From: Ichthyophthirius multifiliis
Taxonomy: Eukaryota; Ciliophora; Oligohymenophorea; Hymenostomatida
Length of the DNA: 64,000 bases
Direction: 5' to 3'
NCBI RefSeq assembly: GCF_000220395.1
Contig: NW_004086313.1
Coordinates: 34,939 to 98,938 of the forward strand
Notes under the pieces: model-generated
Databases searched by the model: none
The model's input: the letters and a program-made list of their open reading frames with translations, nothing else
Told to the model about the DNA's origin: nothing
Program-made: the position numbers and the translations under genes
Part shown: positions 11,994 to 24,533 of the stretch, one piece after another
Numbering within the stretch: the first letter of the stretch is position 1
Layout of the letters: each line of letters opens with the position of its first letter

Positions 11994-13986
11994 TCATTCT
12001 TCTTGTTAATCATATTCTTTTATTTATTCCTAATCTTCCTCATCACTAGCACAATCCTATTCTAAATTTAAGTTTAAAACATAACTTTAATATCCTTTTT
12101 GGCCATCTAAAACACCAAGATTACAAAGACATAAATATGCAGTTTTTTTATCATCTAATATTTTTGCGCACTAGAGAAAATATTTAAATTATTTTTAATA
12201 AAATATAAAATATAATATTATTTTTATTGTTACATCAATTGAATCTCTAAGAACTTTTACACCATTTTCAGTATTTTTCATTTCTATATATCCCAAAATT
12301 TTAGTAATATGTAATAAACAATCTAATTAAAGTTTATTTTTTTTAATTTTTTGCTTAATTCGTAACAATCCTATCGTAAAAATAAATATTTAGATAAATC
12401 TAATTTTTTTAAAAAAGAATTTACTGTAAAATGATTTAAAGAATCTTCTAAATATCCCGATTCTTACAAAGTTAGTCCCAATTATCCTAAGCAAAGGCAT
12501 TCAGATTCTAATTCCTTTTTTTATTTTTGTAATAAATTTATATATAAAATATTCTATTCTTTTATTTTACATCTCTGTCTCTCGACCATTGTAAAGCATA
12601 TGAAAAATTTTCTATAGACTCTTATCTCATTTGATATTTTCTTAAGACTATACCTAAGTTATAATAGCCTGCAAATATATTCTCTTAATCGGAATTTTCT
12701 ATGTTTATTTTATGATATTCTAGGCTTTTTTCATAATCATTAATATAAAAATAATCAATTCCAATTCTATTTGCTCCTAAAGCAATACCAATTTTATCTT
12801 CCATTATGTTTGCGCATGTTTAATATTTAAGATAAGATTTAAGAGCCTTAAACAAAAAACAATTTTTTGTTTAAAAAAAATAAATTAAAATAATTACTTC
12901 GTTATATTTCTTTTAATTATCATAAACTACTCCTAAATAAAAACTTAAATGTGCTTCTTTTTAGACATCACCTGCTTATTATCCTGCTTTTACTCTTATT
13001 AGAAGATCCTTTACATTATTTTTATTATTTTCATCAAATATATTAAGTAAAGGCACAGAAGGAGCATACCTTTTAAAAAAAAAAAAAAATTAAATAAATT
13101 AAGGTAAGAATATTTTACGAAATTACCCATTACCAGGATTTATAGGTGAAAAAGAAGTTGCATTAGGTAAGTCAGGAGGTTAAACTTAAATTAATTAATC
13201 AAAGAATTATTTTTATGGTTCATTATTTTAATCTAAACATAAAGTCTACTCTAATATAGAAACATTACTTTTAAAATTCTTTTCTTGTACTCTTTTTACC
13301 GGACTTTATGTTTATACACCCATTTTGACTTTAGCATCTTCTTTCAAAGTAGAATTAATTAAAACACTTTAGTTTTTAAAAACTTCTTATTAATTAAATT
13401 TCACTACACTTTTTTTATCTTTTTTATTATTATTCATTAAATTATTTGGATTCTCTGTATTACTTGAATGAAAAAACTATTCGGCAGAATCTAAAAATTT
13501 TATTTCTTAAACTTCTTATTCTTTTTCAGCTATTTTTAATTGATTTAATCGCGATTATTATGGTAGGACAAATATTTCTTTAAACATTTAAAAATCACTT
13601 TCTTTTTTCCTTAAAGGTTTTATTTAAAATTAATTTGCCTGTTTTATCCTTTTTTATTAAGGCTCTATTTATTTAATATATTAATTCATTTTTTTTTATG
13701 TATTTTAATCTGCTCCGTTAAATAATACACTTGCTTCTTCTATTTAATTTTCCATTTCTTCTAATACTTTTATTGAATTAAATGATATTGGTTTTAATTT
13801 CTCTTTTAACCCGAATCTTGAAGGCTAAATCGGAGTTGAATGCATTTAGTTATTTTAAGCAATTGTTTGAACTATATTTGGATTTTTATTTAAGCTGAAT
13901 GTCTTTTAATGAATGTTTGATTAGTTTAACAATTATTTTTATTAACTTTATTCATGGTTTGGTGGCGATTATTATGATTTGTTCAT
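11994..13986 (-). CDS. Tetratricopeptide-repeat protein
   Basis: The start at 13986 (MNKSQQSPPNHE) opens a low-complexity Gln/Asn/Ser-rich region of roughly 250 aa. A helical-repeat half follows with TPR-like signatures: AHLSFYLGVVYDNQKKYNE, GANRIGIDYFYINDYEKSL, FAGYYNLGIVLRKYQMRQES, then AYLCLCNLGVLDGQKG. It ends with an acidic tail (CASDEEDQEQIKEYDQQEE) at TGA 11994. TPR arrays are protein-binding scaffolds, and the spacing of YYNLGIV-type helices fits that family. No enzymatic domain is seen and the partner is unknown. Introns of about 40-70 nt interrupt the repeat half near 12180-12240, 12540-12570, 12860-12890 and 13075-13120. Confidence 0.85.
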
Positions 13987-14393
13987 TTTCTATAATTAAT
14001 TTTATGTTTAATGCTTTACTTATTTACAGTTTTATTGTTTATTTTTAATAAAATAAATAAATTAGATTTTTATTTTTATTTTATTTTTTTATTATCTTTA
14101 AAATTAATTATAAAAAAGTTATATATTTATTTAATATTTTTTATATTAAATTTCGATTGTTATACAATCTATCCATAAATTACAATCGGTTTAAAATTAA
14201 ACATAATACATATTGAATATAAATAAATTAATTTTATCATAAAATTTATAAAAAAATAATAATATTTTATTTAAATTTTTAATATTAATTAATTTCTAAA
14301 AATAATATTTTATAATAAGCAATTATATTCTACTTTAAAATAACTTTATAATATATAATTTCGATATATAATTATATAAGTTATTCTGTAAAA
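13987..14393. other. Intergenic AT-rich stretch
   Basis: Between two minus-strand genes. Homopolymer-rich A/T with no coding signal; expected to hold the 3' region of the upstream gene and the promoter of the TPR gene. Confidence 0.5.
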
Positions 14394-15661
14394 TCAATTA
14401 TTATCTTTTAATTACTATATCTATTTTCTTAATCTATTTTTACTTTTTTATTTTAACTAGATATTTAAATACTAATATTATTATTTTATTGTTAGTTATA
14501 ATTTAAATATAATATTAATAATTATGATTTCTAAATTTTTTATTTAATTGTTAAGTTAATTGATTACGTTTTATTTTTTAATATAAAATGAATTTCTACT
14601 ATCATTAATATTATTTTGAATATATTTTACTTTAATCATTATTTAAAACATAGCAACTAATTTAGCTTTTATTTGTCTTTTTTTTGCTTGAAATTTAATG
14701 TTTTCTTAATTATTTTGGGGCTGTTATAAGTTAATTTTTTGTACAGATACTACTTTATCTTATTAATAATATTCAGTTTACGTTCCTATTTTTTTTTTTA
14801 TTAATTTTCTATTTAAATTATATTTTTTTTATTAAATATTCATTTAATTTTTATCTTTTTATACATATAACTTAATTTTTTTTATTTCTAATGAGTTTCG
14901 AATTCGAAGGTAATTTAAATTTTTTATAATTGATAAATTTATCATAAAGCTAGTTTTTAATTATTATTTTAACTAATTAATATTTTATTTTTTTGAGTTT
15001 ATTTATTCTCTTATTATAATATTACATGAACAAAAGATTTTTAAGTATTTTTAAAACTAAAACAAAAATTACTAATATTAAGAATAGAATATGATAATAC
15101 CCTTTTTTTTATTTTTTTTGGAGGACATTTATATTCTATTTTTTTATCATTCTTAATAGTAATAACAGATGTACCTGAAAATATGCATTTTTTTGTTCTT
15201 TTTTGTAACTTTTTTTCGCCTTTTTTGTTAAAAATTTGTAATATTTTTCTAAAAAAAAATAGAGTCTAGATCATCTTCAGAATAACATCTTTCACTTCTA
15301 CTAAAATGATCTTCTGAATTATCTCTTTATTTTAAGATTCTCAATAAAATTTCTAATTATGGATTAAAATATTTTATTTCCTAATAAGTCATATAAACTC
15401 ATATAAACGCTTATACCTGTTTCTTTATAGGAAAATTTGCTTCTTTTTTTTTAATTTAACTATACAATTATATGTTTATTTTTTATACTTAAGAGTATAT
15501 TAAAATGCATCTTCTTACTAAATTTAGATAAGCAAAGAAACTAGTTTTTAAAGTATAAATATTTGGTATATTTAAAATTTTCCATAAAGATATTCGGGAA
15601 GTTCTTTAATAATATTTTTAAACTTAAAAAGTAAAATCTTCGATCCTTATTTTCTATCCAT
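14394..15661 (-). CDS. Uncharacterised lysine-rich protein, exon structure unsettled
   Basis: From ATG 15661 (MDRKQGSKILLFKFKNIIKE) the frame is open to about 15420. An acidic Ser-rich exon (DNSEDHFSRSERCYSEDD) lies in a second frame at about 15270-15400. A third frame is open from about 15220 to TGA 14394, encoding CIFSGTSVITIKNDKK, GTQTEYYQQDKVVSVQK and KFQAKKRQIKAKLVAM. The three can be joined only with short introns using GTT-type donors, or across a T9 run at about 15252. No known domain recognised. The gene may be real with mis-guessed introns, or partly decayed. It lies 407 nt upstream of the TPR gene on the same strand. Confidence 0.5.
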
Positions 15662-16887
15662 TTAATTTGTTAGAAATTGAAAAATTTGAGTAGATATTTA
15701 TTAAAATTTTAATAAAAAAATGAATTTAATATTTTAATAAAAATAACAAAAAAATATATATTTCTAAATATAATTATTGGTTATACTTCTTTTTAATTCT
15801 TCTTAAATATAGATTTATAAACGATTATTTAGAAATAATTTGTTTATGATATCTTCTATTTAAAAAAGGTTAATTATAATTTTTCATTTCTATTTATATT
15901 TTAATTAATTTTATTTTTTTTTTATTAAAAAAAAATTAACTTTTTAATATAATAGAAGGCTAAATACCCTTTATAATAAAGATTTATATTTAGAAAAATT
16001 CAATATATTATGATTTGATTATATATTTTTGATTGTATTAGTATAGAAAGAAAACACAATTAATTAATTTCTTTATAATTAATATAATTTTAAAAATTAA
16101 ATTTTATTAATTTTTTTTTAATTAATTCAAATTAAAAATATTTTCCAAAGCTTAATTAGGATTTTCCAGATTTGATTTTGAATAAAATACTAAATCTTAA
16201 TTTTTCAATTTAAATTAAAGAAATATATTGTATAAATTAATATTTAAAACTCTATTTATTTATATCCAATATAAAAATTGCTAAATATATTTATTTATCT
16301 TTATCGGAATATTTAATTATCTATGTGATATTTATCTAAATTAATGCTAATGTATTTAAAAAGTAAATTAATAATTTATTTTTTGAAGTTTAAAATAAAT
16401 TTTTTAACATATTATGTAAAAAAAAAAAATTAAATATATCTTGATAATATAATAAATTTAATTTCTATAAATTTATACATAAAAACATATTTTAATTAAT
16501 AAATAAATCATAATAAACATATAAATATATAAAATTATAATTTTCATTTATAAAATTTAAAAAATATAAATATTAAATTTATAAAAATTCATGAAATTAT
16601 TAAAATGCTATAATATCTATTACAAATATTAAAAAAAAATATCTATTACAAATATTTTAAAATAAAATTATAATAAGACTTTTTAAAATAGCTAAAATAA
16701 AAAATTATTTTTTACATAAATTTAATATATGTATAAATATATATATAAAAATATAAATATATATAATATAATATATTAATATATATATTTATATACATAT
16801 TTATATTATTTTTAATATTAATAATGTACCATATTATATTTAATAAAATTCTTATAAATTATTATATTATTTGTAATAATTTTTTTA
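15662..16887. other. Intergenic AT-rich stretch
   Basis: About 1.2 kb of A/T-dominated sequence, including short TA-rich patches near 16725-16800. I see no ORF with coding character, tRNA or repeat family. Confidence 0.55.
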
Positions 16888-17182
16888 TCATTCTCTATAT
16901 TTTTCTAAAAATTCACTATATATCTAAATTAATAAATTCTTATTTTTCTGATTTTCATAAATATTTTTTTCGTATTTCTTATAGCTATAAAAAGCTTTTA
17001 TAACTCTTTAATCATCATTGTCAATCATGCTTTCTAAGTATTTAATCTATTTTTTATATAGAATATTTTATTGAAATTTTTACATACTTAATTTTCACTC
17101 CAATTGTACTTTTTTTAAAATTCTTTTATTTATTTTTTAGCTTCAACTATTTATTTTAATTTTAAATATTTTATTTTATTTA

Positions 17183-17235
<53 letters not shown>

Positions 17236-18961
17236 TACTCGATATTTCATAGTGATAAATCATGCAAATGTTTTCCAAAAACTCATTTTAGTCTTTATTA
17301 TAATTATATAAAGCTAATGCACTCATCATAGGCGCATTTACATAATTAATTAGATTATAAAATATTTCTAAAATATCAACATTAAACTCTTTTAATTAAT
17401 ATTTAAACTATTTGACTATTGCTTTCAATTATTCTCTTTCTTCTAAGCTTGGACTAGTATATTTTTAAATATAATAAAACTATTCTTTTTTAATTCTTTA
17501 TATATATATTTAAAATAAAAATAGTATTTATTAAGAAATTATATATTGAAAAACCAGTTGATATATCGTTTGCATAATTTTAAATTTACTCAATAAATTA
17601 ATCAAATTCAATTTATTAATTATCATATTAGTCTGCTATTTCTAAAATTTTAACACTTCCTTTTATTATTACTTTCTCTAAATCCACTTTTTAGTGATTT
17701 CTTATATATCTTCTATAAGCATAAATTATAAATAATTAATTTAATACATTCTTATTTATTTTTTATATTTCATATTTATTAAGATTAAATTTCATTATTG
17801 ATATTTTTTCGACTAAAAGTAAATTTTCAAGATACTCATACTTATTTTCTATTTATAATAATTAATAAATTAAATTTTTTAATTTTATATATATATACTA
17901 TTGATTTAGAATGCTTCAAATGCAGCCAAAATAGAAACATCTTCTTACAAAAACAGGTATTATTATACAGAAAAGTTTTATTTATTATCAAGATTAATTA
18001 ATGTGTTTAAAAAACTATTATATTTTTAGATTTTTTTATTTACAAAATATTGAGAAGGAACTATACTTCTTTTTATATTTTATATTGATAAAATTTCTTA
18101 TTTGACTTTGTTTATATCTCTGTTTTTTTCATAAGATTAAATTATTTTAATTATTTAATAATCATACTTTTAATTATTATAAAATATTTTATTATTATTT
18201 ATGTAAAAAAAATAGTTACCACTGAATATAGAAGAGTTACGTTTTCTTAAGTTTTCTTATGTGTTTAATTGGCTAAAAGATTCATTATTTCATCGAAAAT
18301 TTTATCATATTCACTATAAAATTACTAATTATAAAATTCTATTAATTCATTTAGTAAAATTTCATTTAAATCATTTTCTTAGATTTATAATCCTACGTTT
18401 TCTATTTATTATAAATTTAAGTTCCAAATTTTAACTACACTATCGTAATTATCTTTAATATAATCTTTTTTTTCAGGAGAATTTTTTAAACTTTAAACTA
18501 ATTTTCCTTTTTTTTTTTGTTTAATTAAATTATTTTATTTTATTTATATTATTTATTATATATAAAAAAAAAATACTTTTATTCAAAGGAGAAAATTAAG
18601 AAAATGTATTTATATATAGATTTGTTCTCATTTTTTTTTAATTATATTTTTTTTTTTGCTTAATTTAATCTAATTACTTTTTCTCATCTTCATTTTCATC
18701 TTAAACAACTTAATTTAAAACTTATTATAAATTCTATAAAGAAAGCTAACCAAGGCTAGGAGATGAACTATCAAAATTAACTTCTTATATTTTTTTCTTT
18801 TATTATTATAAAATAATAGTATTAAATTAATTTTAAAAAGACTCATCATCAGTTTCATCTATTTTATTTTTATTTTCCTTATTTTATTAAAGAGCTTATT
18901 TTAAATCTTAAATAAATTAATAAAGATCGCATTATTCTCTAAATTACTATTTTTGTTTGTT

Positions 18962-18999
<38 letters not shown>

Positions 19000-19974
19000 T
19001 TTAATTTTTTTTATATTAACCTAATAAATTGCAAAAAATTATGAAGTTTTTATATTTTTATATTATTATATAGTATTAATTTCTTCTTAATTAAATTATT
19101 TTTTAAGTTATTCTTTTAACAAATTAATTGAAATCAATTTTAAAGGTTTTACTATCTTTAAAATTTTAAATAAATATTAATTAAATTTATCGGAGTAATA
19201 AAAATTTTATCTACCTATTAGAAATTCTGTGATTCGCATAATTATTTTTAAATTTCTTCAAAAATTTAATTAATATCTTCATTATCATGTTTTAAATAAT
19301 GAAGAATTATACCTTTTTATAAAAATAAATAAAAAAAAAATAGTTTTATATTTTTAAACCATATTATTCTGGTTCAAATAATTCTATGTTATCATCCATA
19401 AAATCTAAAGGATTTAAATATTAAAATGTCTATTGATTTATTTAAATTTATTTGGAATTGCTATTTTTAGAACTAATTAAATTATTATGATCTTATAAAT
19501 TAATTGCATTCACTATAGAATTGTTGTCTTCTTTATAATTACTATTCTATTTACTTGAGTTTAGATTTAAAAATTTAATTTAATCATTTGATATATTTAT
19601 TTAATCTTTTTAAACTAAATTATTATCCATTTTATTAAAATTTTAAACAAAATTATTTTCTTAAATTAATTAATGACTTTAATTTTATTAAGATATTTTC
19701 TTTAAACTGCCAATAAGATCAGATTCATTTCTATCATCAGAAAAAATTGCTAATAATTATTAATTATTATTTTAAGCTAAAGAATGTAAAATTTATGCTT
19801 CATTTTAAGTTAAAAGTTATTGAAATTATAAAGATTATATTTTTTGTATTATGGCTTATAAACTAGGAAAAGGACTATTTGGTCGTTCTAGATAATTTTG
19901 AATACTAATATATTTTTTAAGTCTTTCTCTTTAATTAATATATTTTTTTTTTATTAAAAAAAGAAAAAAGAAAA

Positions 19975-20044
<70 letters not shown>

Positions 20045-21387
20045 TAAATAATTTTACATTAATATTTTTTTGGAATATTTTTATGAGAGGAAGTCTTCTA
20101 TAATTTATATTAAATCTTAATTTTCTTTAAGTATTTATTTTTTTATCTCTGAAAGTTATACAATATTTAATAGATTATTATTCTCTAAATCAATAACTGC
20201 ATTTATTATTTATTCTTATGTACTATAAATATATATATACATATTTATATATTTTTATTATTATTAGTAATTTTTTTTTTTTTAAAAAACAAAAATATTA
20301 TTTATTTTTTAATACAAAACATTTTTATTTTGTCCAAATACAGATGTTGAATTTCTTTTTTTCTTGATAAAGCATTATTAGAATTCTTTTATATTTTGAA
20401 TATTTATTATTAAGATTAACTTAAGATATATTATTTAAAATTATCTTCGTTAAATTAACTATAAACACCGAAAAATTTCTTCATAAAAGTTTCATATTCT
20501 TCTAATATTTTACATTTAAAATAAAGATATTCATAAGCATCAAGCTATATTTAATTAAGAATATCAATAAGCTCTTTTTTAGTAGGATATTAGTTATTTT
20601 TAACAAACTTAATAATTATTTTCAATATCGCATCTAAATCATTTTCTAATGAAACTTCTATTAATTTTTAATTTTATTTATAAATACTTAGACTAGGAGA
20701 AATACAAAATTAGTCCGAAAACTCTGATTCAACAAAACAAACATAAAAATCATTTATTTATTTATAAGAATTAGAAATTTCATTTATTTTTTTGACTAAA
20801 TTATAAGTTTGTTCTTCAATAAATGCAATAAAAGTATAACCATTCAAATCTTAGTTAAAATCAAGATTTTTCCAAACTTAAATATTTCCAAGAATTGTAA
20901 TGTTATTTAGGAATTTTTCACTTCTAGGAGAAATATAATTATTTTGAAGTAAATTATTACTATGATATACTATTCTTTAATTGTTTAAAGTATTTGAATC
21001 GAATAAAATTTTATATTAATTTTAAGGTGATTTTAATGATGTTACATGAGTATAATTATTTTAATCAATAAATTTATTTATAGATTCTGTTTAATCTATT
21101 ATTATTGTGTATATTTCATCTTTTCTTAATATTTTTTAATCGATAAAACAATTTATGCTATAAAAATTATCTAATTTTTTTTTTTTTTTGAAATTAAGAA
21201 ATATATTTTGCTTTTATTTTATGAAATATTTTTAATTATTACCTTTTGTATCTTTAAAACCTAATAAATTTCCTTTTATTTAAAATGCTCTATGTACTAA
21301 GTACCTTAAATCAGTATCAGTAAATTTATCTAGTAATATTATTTTTTTAATTTTTTATTTAAAACGTAATTATATCTAATTATTCAT
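16888..21387 (-). CDS. Large uncharacterised protein with PB1/ubiquitin-like N-terminus
   Basis: The start at 21387 gives MNNQIQLRFKQKIKKIILLD, followed by FTDTDLRYLVHRAFQIKGN and, after an intron, GK...FYSINCFIDQKILRKDEIY. This strand-helix-strand pattern looks like a PB1 or other ubiquitin-like fold, by eye only. Next comes FIAFIEEQTYNLVKKINEIS. Several similar helical segments rich in EFY/IE patterns then recur across 4.5 kb: KKELIDILNQIQLDAYEYL, LNELIEFYNQQFYSEYDKIF, LEIFYNLINYVNAPMMSALA and MIDNDDQRVIKAFYSYKKYE. They suggest a degenerate repeat of roughly 80-120 aa. A serine/acid-rich linker lies near 18700, and the stop is at 16888. Several introns, some filled with (TA)n (17188-17231, 19980-20043). 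Probably one gene of about 1100-1200 aa, but a split into two cannot be excluded. No family recognised. Confidence 0.65.
19980..20043. repeat. (TA)n tract inside an intron
   Basis: About 60 bp of AT dinucleotide with one ATAC interruption, inside an intron of the large minus-strand unknown gene. Confidence 0.85.
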
Positions 21388-22690
21388 TTTTTATTTTATT
21401 TTATTTCGATATTAATTAATATATATAGAAAATAATTAAATTTTTTGAAAATATTAATTAAAGAAAAAAATTTAAATATATTTTATAAAATTTTAATTTA
21501 TATAATTAATATTCTTTTTATTTTAATATAATTTAAAACTTTTTCTTTAACAAGTACATATTTTAAAATTAAATTTTAATATTAAATCAAGTTAATTTAA
21601 TTGAATTTTAATCACAAAATAAAAATTGAGATTTATTTAAATTATTAAAAAAAATAATAATTATTTAATCCAAATAAATTATAATAATAATTTTAAAGTA
21701 GTTAACTTTTTATAATATATAAATATATCTAAATATTTAAGACTATAATTTGTCTTTTAAAAATGATGTAAACATCATTATATTAAAATACAATAAATTT
21801 AATATTTAATATAATATTGAAAATAAATTTTTAATTAAAACAAAAGTTTTTTAAAAAACTATTATATCAATATATTAAATAATATTATTTAAAATATTAT
21901 ATTAATACATTTATTATTTAAATTTCTTTAAATTTAATTATTATTAAAAATATTATACTATTATTTAATTATTTTTTTATTATTTAAAAATTTATAATGA
22001 TTTTTAATTTATTTCAATTAGAATTTATTCGTATTGTCTTTTATTTGTTCAATATTTATATTTAAAAAACTAATTAAAAAATTATTATCTATTTTTTTCT
22101 CGCATTTATATTTTTTAGATTGAGTTTTTAATTAAAATTTAGAAATAAATTTAGAAGATATGCTAATAATATTTTTATATTTTTAATAATTTTTTATATT
22201 TATTTATTATAAAAATTTGTATTTTATAAAAAACTTAATTTTAAAATAATATTTGAATTTAAAATATAAATTTGACAATATTTTATTTATATAAAGCCAA
22301 TTTTTTTTTTACATAATTAATTTTATATTCAATTTCGCATTTTAGCAAATTATATACGTCACTTATAATATAATTACTAAAAATTAAATTAAAATATTAA
22401 CCTTTATAATTATTTATATAAAAAATTAATAATTTAAGAGTATATAATTTATATTTCCAAAAAAAATAAAAAAATTCAAAGAGAAAAATTACATATATTT
22501 AATGACAAAGTATAGAGAATTTTCTAAATTATTATTTTGTTTGTATGTTTAAATATTTTGATTTTTAATTTTTCTAAAAAGAAATCATATCTATTAAAGC
22601 AAAAAGATATAAATTAATTAAAATAAATAAGCAATTAATTAAATAAAAAACTAAATTAAAATATAAAATTAAAAAAAAAAATAATTAAAA
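21388..22690. other. Intergenic AT-rich stretch between divergent genes
   Basis: About 1.3 kb of A/T-rich DNA between the start of the large minus-strand gene and the carrier gene on the plus strand. No coding or RNA signal seen. Presumed to hold both promoters. Confidence 0.6.
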
Positions 22691-24138
22691 ATGTAATAAA
22701 AAGAATACACATTTGAATGGGAAATAAGAGAACAAGATATACCATATTCAAAACATATGATAGGTATTTAATTTAAAAAGCTTATAAAATTATATTATAT
22801 ATAAACAAAAAAAATAAAAATGAATAACTTTTTTTGTAATTTTTTTGTTTTAAATTTATAGCTGGATGTGTTGCAGGAATGATTGAACATTCAACAATGT
22901 TTCCATTTGATAATATAAAAGTATAAAATCCAAAAAAAAAAAAAAATATATAAATGTAATTGATAATTAATAATTAATAATTGATAAATTAAAGCGTTGA
23001 TTATAAATATTCAAAAAAAAAAAAGACTCATGTATAAGTTTCTAATAATATGGGGTTTTTTTAAATTATAAAAAAATTGTACAATGAAGGAGGAATAAAA
23101 GCATTTTATAGAGGAATTGGACTTATAGCATGTGGTTCAATGCCTGCTCATGCTGCTTACTTTTCAATTTATGAGTTCTCTAGATTTAAATTAGGAATAA
23201 ATGATGAATAACATCATCCATATTTATATGCAGTAACAGGAGCTTCTGCAGTATTTTTACATGATTTAATATTAACACCTATTGATGGTAATTAAATATA
23301 ATTTTTTTTATAAAAAAAAAAAAAAAATTTTTAGTATTGAAATAAAGAAAATAAATAACTAATTAACCAATATAATTAATGCTTAAAAATATAATTTAAA
23401 AAGAAGGAATTATATCACTAGTAAGAAGTTTTCCGGTAACATATGTAATCTTTTGTTTTTGTTTTTTTGTTTTTTTTTACATATATTAATTTTATAATAT
23501 TAAGATGATGAATGTTCCTTTGGCGGCAATTTTAGTTTCAACTAATGAAAGTTTAAAACTTTAAATAAATTAATAAAGTCATAATTTTTTTACTTATTTT
23601 ACATGTGCAGGAATTGCAGGTTTTTTTTTGTTTTGTTTATAAAAAAATTATATATAGATATATATTTTTTTTCTTTTTTTTTTATTCTTTTTTTTTTCTT
23701 TTTTTTTTCTTTTTTTTTCTTTTTTTTTTCTTAAATATAAAATTTATATATATAGGTGGTATAGCAGCTACTTTAACTACTCCTTTAGATGTAATTAAAA
23801 CTAAACTTTAGACTTAAGATTGTTATGAAAGAATTAGTTGCAATAAATGTGAAGCTATTCCAAATATATAAAATAAAAATAGAATATTAGGTTAAAAAAA
23901 TCAAAGTGTGTATAATTTTGCAAAAAAATAATTCGAAGCTGTTACAAATGAATGCAAAAATGTTAAATATAACTCATTTTTATAATCACTTAAATTAGTT
24001 TGGTAAAATGAAGGATTTAATGGGCTTTTTAGAGGATTTGGATCACGTATTATTATTATTGCACCTTCTTCTGCTATTTCTTGGGCTAGTTATGAAATGA
24101 TGAAAAAAGTAATTATTAAGAATAATAAGAATTTTTGA
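22691..24138 (+). CDS. Mitochondrial carrier, mitoferrin-like
   Basis: Three mitochondrial-carrier repeats, each with a Px[D/E]xx[K/R] signature: FPFDNIK, TPIDVLK and TPLDVIKTKL. The first repeat starts HMI|AGCVAGMIEHSTMFPF. The second contains GSMPAHAAYFSIYEF, very like the PAHA-YF-YE region of mitoferrin (Mrs3/4) iron transporters. The third ends with GLFRGFGSRIIIIAPSSAIS and YEMMKK before TGA 24138. At least five introns, one of them almost pure T/C (about 23620-23755). Carriers sit in the inner mitochondrial membrane. Iron as substrate is inferred from the PAHA motif only. An Asn/Cys-rich insert (YERISCNKCEAIPN) separates repeat-3 helices and is longer than usual. Confidence 0.9.
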
Positions 24139-24533
24139 ATATATTAATATAATTATTTATATTTTTTTCTTTTATATTATTATTATAAAAAATATTATTG
24201 TTATTATTATTATTATTTAATAAATAAAGACAATATATATTTAAATTAATTTATGTATAAATAATATTTTTAGTTTTTTTTTTTTTTTTTCTTCTTTATT
24301 TTTTAAATTTTTTTTATTATATTTATTCAATATATACTAGAAAATAAATCGTTAAGAAAAAAAATTAAAAGAAAAATCTTTTTAAAATTTCACTTTTTTT
24401 TTTTTGTTAATATATATATATTAATTTAAAAATATATATATATATTTATTAAAAATAAAGAATTAATATTAAAATATATATTAAATTCTTTTAAACAAAA
24501 AAAATATATATTTTTATAAAAAAAAAAAAAAAA
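24139..24533. other. Intergenic AT-rich stretch
   Basis: Between two same-strand genes. Contains a T12 run near 24278 and A16 just before the kinase ATG. No feature recognised. Confidence 0.5.
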
